Positions 1-8,593 of a stretch of DNA of 64,000 nt are shown in pieces; the first letter of the stretch is position 1, and every line of letters starts with the position of its first letter. The DNA is from Neisseriaceae bacterium JH1-16. Its GTDB lineage: Bacteria; Pseudomonadota; Gammaproteobacteria; Burkholderiales; Chromobacteriaceae. The stretch lies in NCBI GenBank assembly GCA_025989215.1, contig JAPDNP010000005.1, positions 45,275 to 109,274 of the forward strand, in the 5' to 3' direction. A program made the position numbers and the translations under genes. The notes beneath the pieces are model-generated. The model was not told the origin of the DNA. It searched no databases and was given only the letters and a program-made list of their open reading frames with translations.

Positions 1-200
1 GCGACGGTGTCGTCGGCGCCGAGGTACAGCGTGCCGGCGTTGCTGAGCGCCGCATTGGCGGCCAGGCCGCCGTGGTTGTCGTTCAGAGTGCCACCCTGTG
101 CGACGTTGACCGTTTGGCTCGCCAGGCTGCCATCGAGCGTCACCGTGCCGGCGTTGATCTGGGTCTGGCCGGTGTAGGTGTTGGCGCCGCTCAGCGTCAG
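1..200 (-). repeat. Direct repeat copy A inside the adhesin (615-bp period)
   Basis: Bases 1 to about 194 recur almost identically from 616 to about 809, an offset of 615 bp or exactly 205 codons, so the repeat is kept in frame. The identity drops abruptly near GTGTTGGCGCCGCT. This points to recent duplication or gene conversion of a passenger-domain module. Confidence 0.85.
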
Positions 201-3134
201 CGTGCCGCTGCCGTCCTTCTGCAGGCTGCCGGTGGCGCCGGCGCTGCTGTCCTGGATCACCCCGGCGAAGGCGGTGTTCTTGTTCTGATTGAGCGCCAGC
301 TTGCCGCCGCTCAGTTCCACCACGCCGCTGCCATTGCCGGCCAGCGTGCCGATGGTCTCGTTGCCGCCCAGCACCAGCTTGCCGTTCACCGTCACGTCGG
401 CGCTATCCAGCAGCCGTTCGGCCGACCCCAGCGTGGTCACGCCGCTCTGGATGGTCACCGTCGCCGCCGCGCTGGTGCCGTTCAGCGCCACCGCGCCGTT
501 GGCGGTCAGCACGCCGGTGCCGAGGTTGGCGTTGACCACCGAGCCGTCGTTCAGCGCGTAGGTGGCCGCAGTCAGCGTCGAACTGCCGTTGATGGTGCCG
601 CTGTTGCTCAGGCTGGCGACGGTGTCGTCGGCGCCGAGGTACAGCGTGCCGGCGTTGCTGAGCGCCGCATTGGCGGCCAGGCCGCCGTGGTTGTCGTTCA
701 GAGTGCCACCCTGTGCGACGTTGACCGTTTGGCTCGCCAGGCTGCCATCGAGCGTCACCGTGCCGGCGTTGATCTGGGTCTGGCCGGTGTAGGTGTTGGC
801 GCCGCTGAGGGTCAGCGTGCCACTGCCGTCTTTTTCCAGGCCGGCATTGCTGCCGCCGGCATCGCCGCCGTCCTGCAGCACGCCAGAAAAGGTGGTGTCG
901 CCGTTCTGGTTCAGGATCAGCGTGTTGGCGCCGAGCCGCACGGTACCGCCGCCGGCCAGGGTGCCGATGGTCTGGTTGCCAGTGTGGGAGATGTCGAAGG
1001 TGCCGCCGCTGTTCACGACCATGGCGCCGTTGGCGTTGAGCTGGCCGTTCTGCTCGAGCTGCAGCGTGCCGCCGTTGACGGTGGTGCCGCCGGCATAGGT
1101 ATTGGCCGCGGTCATCACCAGCACCCCGCCGTGGCTGGCATCACCCACGGTCAGCGAGCCGTCGGACAGCACACCGGTGAGAATGGCGCGGTCGCTGTTG
1201 TTCTGATTGGCGGTGACCAGCACGACGCCGTTCTTGCCGTTCAGATCGATATCGTTGGTGAAGGTGACCTGGTTGGTGGCCTGTTGCGCGCCGAATACCA
1301 GCGCATTGCCCGCCTTGACGAAGCCATCCTCGTCCCAGACGAGCTGGTCGCCACCGTTGAGGGTGACCTGCAGGTCTTGGTTGACGGCGGCAAAGCCGCC
1401 GGAACCCTGCCACTGCACCCGGTTGCTGTCGCTGCCGGTATAGCGATCGAACACACCGGCTCCGGTCAGCAGCACGCCGCCGTTACCGTTGGAATTGAAA
1501 TTGAGATTGCTGTCGGTGTTGAGGCCGACGCCGTCGTCGGCGTGCAGCACGCCGCCGTCCAGCCGGGTCTGGCCGGTATAGGTATTGTTGCCGTTGAACA
1601 CCACCAGGCCACTCTTGACTACCAGCCCGGCCCCTTCGCCGGTGGCATTGGGCATGCCGCCGACCGAGGCGGCGCTGTCATCGGCAATGGTGCCATTGAA
1701 GGTGATGGTGTGGCCGTCGCCCGCGTCGAGCACCACGTTGGAGCCGGTCATCATGAACAGATCGGTACCGGCAGCGTTGCCGGCCTGACCTGCCTGGCCA
1801 CCGTTGCCCGCGCCGCCATTGCCGCCTCGCACGCTGCCGCGGCTGAAGGTGGTATCGCCGCTGATGGTCAGCGAGCCGCCCGCCGCAACGAAGATGCTGC
1901 CGCCGTAGCCCGAGCCGCCGTTGCCGCCGACATAGGTATTGTTGCCGACGCCGGTACTGCCGGAACCACCACCAAAGCCGGCCACGCCGCCATTACCGCC
2001 ATTGCCCTGGGCCCCCAAGTTGGTTGCGCTGCTACCGTCGGTGCCGGGATTGCCGCCCGCGCCGCCGCTGCCACCGCCGGCACCGAGGCCGCCTGCGCCG
2101 CCGGTACCGCCGCCCCCGCCAGCACCACCGACCGCCTTGGAGCTGGCATAGGCGTTGCCGCCATTGCCACCGGCCCCGCCGGTGCCGCCGCCATAGCCGA
2201 AGTCGCCGTTGCCGCCATTACCACCGGCCCCACCGGTGCCGCCATTGCCAGCTACGCCTACCTGCAGGTTGGTCGCGGTGATCGCGGTGGTGTAAGCGGC
2301 GTCGGCGATGGCCTTGACGGCGTCTGCCGAGATCTTGCTGGGTACGCTGCTGATTGCCTGCTCGGTGAAGGTGGCCGCCAGAGCCGTAAAGCTGCCCGCC
2401 AGTGCGGCGGTCAGCGGGTTGGCCGCTGCCTCGCCAGCAAGGGTACCCATCTCGGTCGCCAGGGCGCCGTAGAACGCGGCCGTTTCGCCGTCCTCGGCCG
2501 AGGTCGCCAGGTCGTAGGCGGCATCGACCGCGGCCTTGACCGTGTCCGCGGTAATCGCGGCGCCGGACGAGCCGTTGCCGCCGACGCCGCCGATGCCACC
2601 AACCCCGTTGCTGCCATTACCGCCGTTGGCGCCGTTATAGCCGTTGCCGCCATTGCCGCCGTTGACATAGGCGGCGCCGGAGTCTGCGCTGCTGCCCGCC
2701 ACCCCAGTGCTGCCGGGGCTGCCGCCGTTGAACAGATTGTTGAGCGAACCGCCGACACTGCCGACTCCGCCCTTGCCACCGCGTGCGCTATTGCCGGAGA
2801 AGGTGGTGTTGTTGATCACCGCTGCGGCGCCGTTGTTGACGAAGATGGCCCCACCCAGGCCGGCGCCACCGCCGCTGCCGGCTCCGCCAGTGGTGGTGAA
2901 GTTGGACAGTGTGGCGTTGTTGACGGTCAGGGTGCCGGATTCGACCAGATAGCCGGTGGATTGCTTACCGTTGATGACGCCTGTGAGTGAGGTGTCGTTG
3001 GTCAGAATACCTCCGGCAGCCAGTGCGGGGGCGCTCGCCCCAGCGAGCGCCAGGCTCGATAGCGCAAGCACGACGGCGGTCGCGGTCTTCTTGCGTTGAA
3101 TGTTCAGTTGCTTGGAGGGATCGCGGAGAGTCAC
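1..3134 (-). CDS. Large autotransporter-type adhesin, 5' part (partial, continues past the left edge)
   Basis: At least 1044 codons read on the minus strand from a GTG at 3134; the 3' end lies outside the window. The GTG is preceded by AAGGTGG seven bases upstream, and an in-frame stop lies shortly before it, so this start is the only good one. The N-terminus has Arg/Lys residues, a hydrophobic core and a PALAA cleavage site, i.e. a Sec signal peptide of about 40 residues. Then come Gly/Asn-rich stretches of GGNGG type (about 1790-2250 and 2570-2700), separated by an Ala-rich, probably helical insertion (about 2255-2570). From about 1780 down to 1 lie repeats containing NTYTGQT and TVTLDG, typical of autotransporter-associated beta-strand repeats (beta-helix passenger). 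By family it should be a surface protein exported by type V secretion; the expected C-terminal barrel is not visible. The specific function is unknown. Confidence 0.8.
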   Translation of the reverse strand, partial: MTLRDPSKQLNIQRKKTATAVVLALSSLALAGASAPALAAGGILTNDTSLTGVINGKQSTGYLVESGTLTVNNATLSNFTTTGGAGSGGGAGLGGAIFVNNGAAAVINNTTFSGNSARGGKGGVGSVGGSLNNLFNGGSPGSTGVAGSSADSGAAYVNGGNGGNGYNGANGGNGSNGVGGIGGVGGNGSSGAAITADTVKAAVDAAYDLATSAEDGETAAFYGALATEMGTLAGEAAANPLTAALAGSFTALAATFTEQAISSVPSKISADAVKAIADAAYTTAITATNLQVGVAGNGGTGGAGGNGGNGDFGYGGGTGGAGGNGGNAYASSKAVGGAGGGGGTGGAGGLGAGGGSGGAGGNPGTDGSSATNLGAQGNGGNGGVAGFGGGSGSTGVGNNTYVGGNGGSGYGGSIFVAAGGSLTISGDTTFSRGSVRGGNGGAGNGGQAGQAGNAAGTDLFMMTGSNVVLDAGDGHTITFNGTIADDSAASVGGMPNATGEGAGLVVKSGLVVFNGNNTYTGQTRLDGGVLHADDGVGLNTDSNLNFNSNGNGGVLLTGAGVFDRYTGSDSNRVQWQGSGGFAAVNQDLQVTLNGGDQLVWDEDGFVKAGNALVFGAQQATNQVTFTNDIDLNGKNGVVLVTANQNNSDRAILTGVLSDGSLTVGDASHGGVLVMTAANTYAGGTTVNGGTLQLEQNGQLNANGAMVVNSGGTFDISHTGNQTIGTLAGGGTVRLGANTLILNQNGDTTFSGVLQDGGDAGGSNAGLEKDGSGTLTLSGANTYTGQTQINAGTVTLDGSLASQTVNVAQGGTLNDNHGGLAANAALSNAGTLYLGADDTVASLSNSGTINGSSTLTAATYALNDGSVVNANLGTGVLTANGAVALNGTSAAATVTIQSGVTTLGSAERLLDSADVTVNGKLVLGGNETIGTLAGNGSGVVELSGGKLALNQNKNTAFAGVIQDSSAGATGSLQKDGSGTLTLSGANTYTGQTQINAGTVTLDGSLASQTVNVAQGGTLNDNHGGLAANAALSNAGTLYLGADDTV
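616..815 (-). repeat. Direct repeat copy B inside the adhesin (615-bp period)
   Basis: Second copy of the module described for bases 1-200. The repeat unit encodes a TVTLDG-containing beta-strand repeat and its spacing of 615 bp preserves the frame. More copies may lie left of the window. Confidence 0.85.
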
Positions 3135-3436
3135 GGGTGCACCACCTTCGAGGTCGGGGACAAACGTCCAGATCGACGGTCGAGGCAAATGACCCGAGCC
3201 GATATGGACACGAAGGACTCACGGCCCACCGACCATTCGTTCAGAACGGCTCAGGGCACCCGACAGGCAGGTAAAGGGGAATGATCAAGCGGCGGAATCC
3301 CGGTGCCATTTCAGGCACGCGGAAGCGATGCTATTCCGGTGGATTGAATAGCAAATTTGATAAACAGAAAAAAATCTTTGTGAAAGCAGACAGACTCGCA
3401 AATAAAGCGCCGGCTCTCGCCGACCCTGCTCACGAG
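3135..3436. other. Intergenic region between adhesin start and azlD
   Basis: About 300 bp without a supported gene. The part near 3330-3410 is much richer in A+T than its surroundings and probably carries the adhesin promoter (minus strand). A 7-bp inverted repeat GCTATTC/GAATAGC (3330-3336 and 3346-3352) could be an operator. Neither a clear -35/-10 pair nor a terminator could be fixed. Confidence 0.4.
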
Positions 3437-3754
3437 TCAGCGAGTCAGAAAGCGTACCGCTGCATAGGCGATGAAACTGATCACGATGGCGAGCAGGGTA
3501 TTCCGGGTGCGCCATGCGACGAGCCCGGCCACCAGCGTGCCGATCAGATAGGGATTCATCGGGGACAGCCAGAGCTCGCCTTGCGGCGCCAGCGCCATCG
3601 GCACCACCAGCGCCGGAAGCACCGCCACCGGCACGTAGCGCAGCGCCCGCTTCACCAAGGGCGGGAACACCAGCCCCTGGCCGAACACCAGGAAGCTCGC
3701 GCGGATCAGGAAGGTCACCACGGCCATGCCGCCGATTGCCAGCCAGTGGTTCAT
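3437..3754 (-). CDS. azlD: AzlD-family branched-chain amino acid exporter, small subunit
   Basis: A 105-residue, almost entirely hydrophobic protein with about four membrane segments, the usual size and pattern of AzlD. Its start overlaps the end of the upstream azlC by four bases (ATGA type), so the two are translated together. AzlCD pairs (YgaZ/YgaH type) form inner-membrane exporters of branched-chain amino acids or their analogues. The family call rests on size, hydrophobic pattern and context rather than on catalytic residues. Confidence 0.85.
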   Translation of the reverse strand: MNHWLAIGGMAVVTFLIRASFLVFGQGLVFPPLVKRALRYVPVAVLPALVVPMALAPQGELWLSPMNPYLIGTLVAGLVAWRTRNTLLAIVISFIAYAAVRFLTR

Positions 3755-4476
3755 ACCGAGGCCTCCTGTTGCTCGCCGGACAGCCGTTCGGCCAACAGGC
3801 CGGCGGCGACACCCGCCACCGCCGCCGCCATCAGGTCGAGCTTGTACGGCAGGTGACGCGCCACCAGCGCCACTGCACCGGCCGCACAGGCGGCGGCCAG
3901 CGACGGGCGATGCTTCAACGCCGGCGCGACGATGGCAGCGAAGGTCGCCACCATCGCGAAGTCCAACCCCCAGCCGGCCAGACCCGGCACCGCCTCGCCG
4001 ATCACCACGCCGACCGCGGTCCAGACAAACCAGTTGCTGTACATCGCCAGCGAGGAACCGAGCCAGTAGGCGCGGCCGCCCTCGGCCAGGCCTTCGCGCA
4101 TGCGGTGCTCGACCACCGCGAAGGTCTCGTCGGTCAGCCAGAACGACAGCATCGCGCGCCAGGGCAGCGGCCAGTCGCGCGCGTAGGGCAATAGCGTGGC
4201 GCTATACAGGGCGTGACGCAGATTGACGACGAAGGTGGTCAGCCAGATCACCGGCAGCGCCGCGCCACCGGCGAACAGCGTGGCCGCGACGAACTGCGAG
4301 GAGCCGGCGAACACGATCAGCGACATCGCCAGCGTCTGGGCCGAACTGAGGCCGGCGCCTAGCGCCAGCGTGCCGAAGATCACGCCGAACGGCGCGGCGC
4401 CGACCAGCATCGGCACGCTGTCGCGCGCACCGGCGAGCAAGGGGGAGGAAGCGGAAGTCATCGCATCACGAACCAT
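3751..4476 (-). CDS. azlC: AzlC-family branched-chain amino acid exporter, large subunit
   Basis: 241 residues with several membrane helices. The conserved AzlC blocks are visible: GAAPFGVIFGTLA near the N-terminus, FAGSSQFVAATL and VVNLRHALYSATL in the middle, then SFWLTDETFAV. It partners with the AzlD-like protein encoded immediately downstream with a 4-bp overlap. The likely role is efflux of branched-chain amino acids across the inner membrane. The start could also be the Met five codons later; neither has a strong ribosome binding site. A TTGGCCGAA repeat (reverse complement at 3787) lies in the 3' end, encoding LAE. Confidence 0.88.
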   Translation of the reverse strand: MVRDAMTSASSPLLAGARDSVPMLVGAAPFGVIFGTLALGAGLSSAQTLAMSLIVFAGSSQFVAATLFAGGAALPVIWLTTFVVNLRHALYSATLLPYARDWPLPWRAMLSFWLTDETFAVVEHRMREGLAEGGRAYWLGSSLAMYSNWFVWTAVGVVIGEAVPGLAGWGLDFAMVATFAAIVAPALKHRPSLAAACAAGAVALVARHLPYKLDLMAAAVAGVAAGLLAERLSGEQQEASV

Positions 4477-4607
4477 GGGGTGGATGCTGCATGTTGGCCG
4501 AAACCCGCGGCACTGTCTTGAACGATCTTGCGCTGGGGCATTTGCCCTGACACCCGGCCCGTCTCAGCCCAGCCAGCTTGCCGCGAGCGGACTCCCCCAA
4601 GGTCCTG

Positions 4608-4787
4608 CTAGGCCTGCGGGTCGACTGCCACTGTCGTGGTGTCGAACCGCTTCACCGCGTTGCGCAGGCTGTCCCAGTGCAGGCTGTCGGCACCGAGCAG
4701 CGACGCCCCGGCCAGCAAGCAGGTCGTCAGCACGAACACCACCCCCGCCGTCATCAACAGCCAATAGATTCTGTCTGCTTTCCTCAT
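4608..4787 (-). CDS. Small single-span membrane protein, unknown function
   Basis: About 59 residues. It has a charged N-terminus (MRKADRIYW), one hydrophobic segment (LLMTAGVVFVLTTCLLAGA) and a polar tail. I chose the Met at 4787 because AGAGGA lies just upstream; a Met five codons earlier (4802) is possible. I do not recognise a family. It sits alone between azlC and the divergent response regulator gene, so context gives no function. Confidence 0.5.
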   Translation of the reverse strand: MRKADRIYWLLMTAGVVFVLTTCLLAGASLLGADSLHWDSLRNAVKRFDTTTVAVDPQA

Positions 4788-5106
4788 GTCTTCCTCTTGC
4801 ATTGCCCCTATCGCCGGGCCGGACGCGCGCTATTGGCCGCCCCCCCTGCATGACGCACCGACGCGACGGAAACCCCTTGCCCGGGCCTGGACCGATGCTA
4901 GCGAAATGACGATTGGCTTTATTTTGCGAAGACGGACAGATTCTTTGAAAAAAGGCGAATCATCGTACTTGGCGCTGCATCCCACGCTTCTTGGCGCCGA
5001 ATGCAACAGTCGCGATGTACTAAGGGAAAAAATGCGAGAGAGATGGCTATTTGTTGGACAAAGCGCGGTAGCATTCTTAATACATAATAAATTCATTGCA
5101 AAGCAA
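4788..5106. other. Promoter region of the two-component operon
   Basis: About 300 bp without a convincing gene. From 4905 on the DNA becomes A+T-rich, with runs such as TTAATACATAATAAATT (about 5077-5093) just ahead of the response regulator start, so the operon promoter probably lies here. AAGGGAAAAA at about 5022-5031 precedes an alternative in-frame ATG at 5032. Confidence 0.4.
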
Positions 5107-5901
5107 ATGATTAATGCCAATGACACGCCTGCCACTGCGCACCTGCTGATCGTTGACGACTCGCTCGATGAACTGCGCCTGCTGAAGAACCTGCTCGATG
5201 CCCACCGCTTCCGCCTGTCGGTCGCCTTCGACGGCATCCAGGGCTACCAGCGCGCCCAGACGCTGCGCCCCGACCTGATCCTGATGGACGTGCGCATGCC
5301 CAAGGCCGACGGGTTTTCCGCCTGCCGGCTGTTGAAGGCCGACCCGCAGACCCGCGACATCCCGGTGGTGTTCCTGTCGGCCGCTACCGCACCCGAGGAG
5401 CGCCTGACCGGGCTGTCGATCGGCGGCGTCGACTATGTGTCCAAGCCCTTCCTGGCCGAAGAGGTGCTGGCACGCGTGCGCATCCACCTGCAGCTGGCCG
5501 GCCGGCACAGCGCACCGCAGGCACTCGCTGCCGAACCGCTCGATCCGGACGAGGTGCTGCTGCAAGCCGGCATCGCACTGATCCGCCATCGACTCAGCGA
5601 GCCGCTGACCGTGGAAGAGATCGCGACACAGCTGGGCAGCTACGAGAAGAAGTTGTCGGCGGTATTCCGCCAGCGCACCGGGCTGACGGTGTTCGGCTAC
5701 CTGCGCGAGGAGCGGCTGAAAACGGCGCGCCGCTGGTTGGCCGAAACCGACACCAGCATCCAGGACATCGCCGACCAGCTCGGCTTCCAGAATGCCGGCA
5801 ACTTCGCCACCGCGTTTCGCGAACGCATCGGCCTGACGCCGACCGCCTACCGCAAGTCGGTGCGCGCCGGCCGACCGGTGGCAGAAGAGGAGGAGGCATG
5901 A
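5107..5901 (+). CDS. Response regulator with REC receiver and AraC-type DNA-binding domain
   Basis: 264 residues from the ATG at 5107. The receiver domain (about 10-130) shows the acidic pair LLIVDDS (Asp17-18), the phosphoacceptor Asp61 in LILMDVRMP and the conserved Lys in VSKPF. The C-terminal part (about 160-255) is an AraC/XylS double helix-turn-helix with the typical second half IQDIADQLGFQNAGNFATAF. The ATG overlaps no good Shine-Dalgarno; an in-frame ATG at 5032 has AAGGG upstream and would add 25 residues. The stop overlaps the start of the kinase gene (ATGA), so they form an operon. It should bind DNA once phosphorylated by the downstream hybrid kinase; the signal and targets are unknown. 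Confidence 0.85.
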   Translation: MINANDTPATAHLLIVDDSLDELRLLKNLLDAHRFRLSVAFDGIQGYQRAQTLRPDLILMDVRMPKADGFSACRLLKADPQTRDIPVVFLSAATAPEERLTGLSIGGVDYVSKPFLAEEVLARVRIHLQLAGRHSAPQALAAEPLDPDEVLLQAGIALIRHRLSEPLTVEEIATQLGSYEKKLSAVFRQRTGLTVFGYLREERLKTARRWLAETDTSIQDIADQLGFQNAGNFATAFRERIGLTPTAYRKSVRAGRPVAEEEEA

Positions 5902-8519
5902 GACTGCGCCATCTGCTGTGGCTGGCTTGCGGCGCGCTCGGCCTGCTGTGGAGCCTGATCGGCCATGCCGCCACGCTGACGCTGCTGCCCGAGGAAGCCG
6001 GCCGCTCGCTGCAGCCCGCGGTCGAGCTGTGGCAGGACGACGGCCGCGAGGCGACGCTGGCCGACGCACTGGCCCATGGCCGCTTCGCCCCGGCCGCCCC
6101 AGCCCAGCTCACCCCGGGCTATTCGCGCGCGGCGTTCTGGCTGCGCACCCGTCTCTACAACCCCGGCCCCCAGCCGCGCACCGTCTGGGTGGAGATCGGC
6201 TCGCCGCGGCTGCAGGACATCACCTTCTACCGCCTGGAGAACGGCCGCTGGCAGGCACAACAGGCCGGGCTGCTGTACCCGTTCGCCCGCTGGCCGCTCG
6301 CCACCACCAGCCCGAGCTTCCCGGTCACCCTGGCCCCCGGCGGACACCAAGACCTCGTCTGGCGGGTGACCTCCCGTTCGGCGATATCCATCGTGCCGCG
6401 GCTCTGGTCGCCGGAGGCACTACGCGCCGAGGAAGCCGCTACCGGCCTGATCCGCGGCTTCGAGCTCGGCTCGCTCACCGTGCTCGGCCTGTACAGCCTG
6501 ATGCTGTTCCTGTCACTCGGCCAGCGCGGCTATGCCTTCCACGGCCTATCGGCGCTGACCTTCGTGGTCTACGAACTGGGCATGACCGGCCTCGGGGTCC
6601 GCTACCTGTGGCCGGACGCCACCTGGATGGCGACGCGGCTGATCTCGCTGAGCATCAACGTCTCGCTGATCGCCTTCCTGCTGTTCTTCCGCGAATTCCT
6701 GGAGACGCGCACCCACATGCCGCGCTGGGACCGTTTCATGGTGTGGCTGATGGGCGGGCTGGTGATCTCCACCGTGCTGTCGCAGCTGGTGGACTACACC
6801 ATCGGCGCGCGGCTCGGCACCCAGCTCGGGCTGCTGATCACCGTCGCGCTGCCGCTGTTCTGCTTCTGGTCGCTGGTGCGCGGGCCGGCCACCAGCTGGG
6901 CCTACACCATCGCCACCTTCACCATCTCGCTCGGCAACCTCACCCGCGTGCTGGAAAACCTGGGCCTGCGCGCCCCCGACCGTTTCTCGGCCTACGGCGT
7001 GCCGCTGGCCGGGGTGCTGTGCACCTTCCTGCTCCTGGTCGCCTTTACCCAGCAGATGCGCCGGGTACGCCGGCAGAAGGACCAGGCCACCGCCTCGCTG
7101 CTGGCCTTCCGCGAGAAGGAGCGCGAGGAGCTCGAACAGCTCGTCGCGACCCGTACCGGGGAACTCAACGTCGCCCTCGAAACGGCCAAGAGCGCCAACC
7201 AGGCCAAAAGCGCGCTGCTCGCGCACATCAGCCACGACCTGCGCGCCCCGCTGTCGACCATCATCGGCTACGCGCGGCTGCTGATGCATCCGGGCGCCGA
7301 CCTGCCGAAATGCCGGCGCGCCATCGAGAAAAACGCCCGCCACCAGCTGGAGCTGATCGACGAACTGATCGACTTCTCGCGTGGCGAACTGGGCGAAGTG
7401 ACGATCAGCCCCGCGCCCGGCTACTGGCATGCCTTCATCGACGGCGTCGCCAGCGATGCCCAGCAGCTGGCGATGGCCCACGACAACCGCTTCGTACTGG
7501 ACAGCGCCCCCGACCTGCCCGCGGTGCTGAACACCGACTTCAAGCGCTTGCGCCAGGTGCTGTCCAACCTGATCTCGAACGCCGCCAAGTTCACCGAGGC
7601 CGGCACGATCCGCCTGGCCATCCAGCGCCTCGACCGCGGCGACGAGCCGCACAGCGCGACGCTGCGCTTCGAGCTGCACGACACCGGCATCGGCATGTCG
7701 CCGGACACGCTGTCGCGGCTGTTCCAACCCTTCGAGCGCGGCGACAACGCCAGCCGGCACGAAGGCACCGGGCTCGGCCTGGTCATCGCCAGATCGCTGG
7801 TGCGCAAGCTCGGCGGCGACCTGACGGTGACGAGCCAGCTCGGCGTCGGCAGCCGCTTTGCCTTCACGCTGCACATCGAGGTGCAGGACGAGGCCGCCCT
7901 GTTCGCCGTGACCGAACCGAGCGGAACGGTGCGGACCACCGCCCTGCAGAACCATCTGGTGCTGGTCGCCGACGATGTACCCGACAGCCTCGCGCTGACC
8001 GCACACTGGCTGCGCAGCGCCGGCCACACCGTGCTCGAAGCCACCGACGGCGACGAAGCGCTGTGGCTGCTCGGCCGGCATGCGGTCGACGTGGTGGTGT
8101 CCGACCAGCGCATGCCGCACCGCGACGGCTGGGAACTGTTGCGCGCCCTCCGCGAGCTGCCAGCGCCGCCGCCGGTGCTGCTCTATTCGGCCGAGCCCCC
8201 ACAACGGCCGGCGGGCTACCCCGACGGGCTGCACTTCGAAGCGCAGCTGCTCAAACCGGCCGACCCGGACCAGCTGCTCGATGCGATCGAACCCCTACTC
8301 GCGCCCCGGCCGCCCCAGCCGGCACCGCCCAGGCCGGACGCGGACCGGCTCGCCGAGCTGCGCGAGCTGGTCGAAGCGGGACGGATCAGCGATATCGAGA
8401 GCTGGGCACGGGCACTTGGACACGATCAGCCGGCCTACGCCGGCTTCGCCCGGCGGATCGCCGATGCCGCCGCCGAGCTTGATCTCGACACGCTCGCCCG
8501 CCACGCCAGCCCGGCCTGA
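5898..8519 (+). CDS. Hybrid sensor histidine kinase with periplasmic 7TMR-DISM sensor
   Basis: 873 residues. A signal peptide (1 to about 24, ending GHA) is followed by a periplasmic beta-rich domain of 7TMR-DISMED2 type (about 30-165) and seven membrane helices (about 180-385). A short coiled coil leads into the kinase core: H-box ISHDLRAPLSTIIGYA (His about 445), N-box NLISNAAKF (about 557), then DTGIGM and GTGLGL. The C-terminus holds a receiver domain with VVSDQRMPHRDGW (Asp about 736). DISM sensors usually bind carbohydrates or other small ligands, by family knowledge. It overlaps the response regulator gene by four bases and must be its partner; the internal receiver suggests a phosphorelay or a feedback step. 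Confidence 0.9.
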   Translation: MRLRHLLWLACGALGLLWSLIGHAATLTLLPEEAGRSLQPAVELWQDDGREATLADALAHGRFAPAAPAQLTPGYSRAAFWLRTRLYNPGPQPRTVWVEIGSPRLQDITFYRLENGRWQAQQAGLLYPFARWPLATTSPSFPVTLAPGGHQDLVWRVTSRSAISIVPRLWSPEALRAEEAATGLIRGFELGSLTVLGLYSLMLFLSLGQRGYAFHGLSALTFVVYELGMTGLGVRYLWPDATWMATRLISLSINVSLIAFLLFFREFLETRTHMPRWDRFMVWLMGGLVISTVLSQLVDYTIGARLGTQLGLLITVALPLFCFWSLVRGPATSWAYTIATFTISLGNLTRVLENLGLRAPDRFSAYGVPLAGVLCTFLLLVAFTQQMRRVRRQKDQATASLLAFREKEREELEQLVATRTGELNVALETAKSANQAKSALLAHISHDLRAPLSTIIGYARLLMHPGADLPKCRRAIEKNARHQLELIDELIDFSRGELGEVTISPAPGYWHAFIDGVASDAQQLAMAHDNRFVLDSAPDLPAVLNTDFKRLRQVLSNLISNAAKFTEAGTIRLAIQRLDRGDEPHSATLRFELHDTGIGMSPDTLSRLFQPFERGDNASRHEGTGLGLVIARSLVRKLGGDLTVTSQLGVGSRFAFTLHIEVQDEAALFAVTEPSGTVRTTALQNHLVLVADDVPDSLALTAHWLRSAGHTVLEATDGDEALWLLGRHAVDVVVSDQRMPHRDGWELLRALRELPAPPPVLLYSAEPPQRPAGYPDGLHFEAQLLKPADPDQLLDAIEPLLAPRPPQPAPPRPDADRLAELRELVEAGRISDIESWARALGHDQPAYAGFARRIADAAAELDLDTLARHASPA

Positions 8520-8593
8520 GCCAAGAGCCCGGCCAGCATTGCCAGCTTGGCCGAAACAACCGGGTGGACGTAATGAACCGGGCTGGCTCAGCC

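Noticed and set aside
72-2990. A 972-codon open frame on the plus strand
   Set aside because: Its composition (Ala, Val, Gly, His, Gln in low-complexity strings) is the mirror of the repetitive adhesin on the minus strand, which has a proper start, signal peptide and known repeats.
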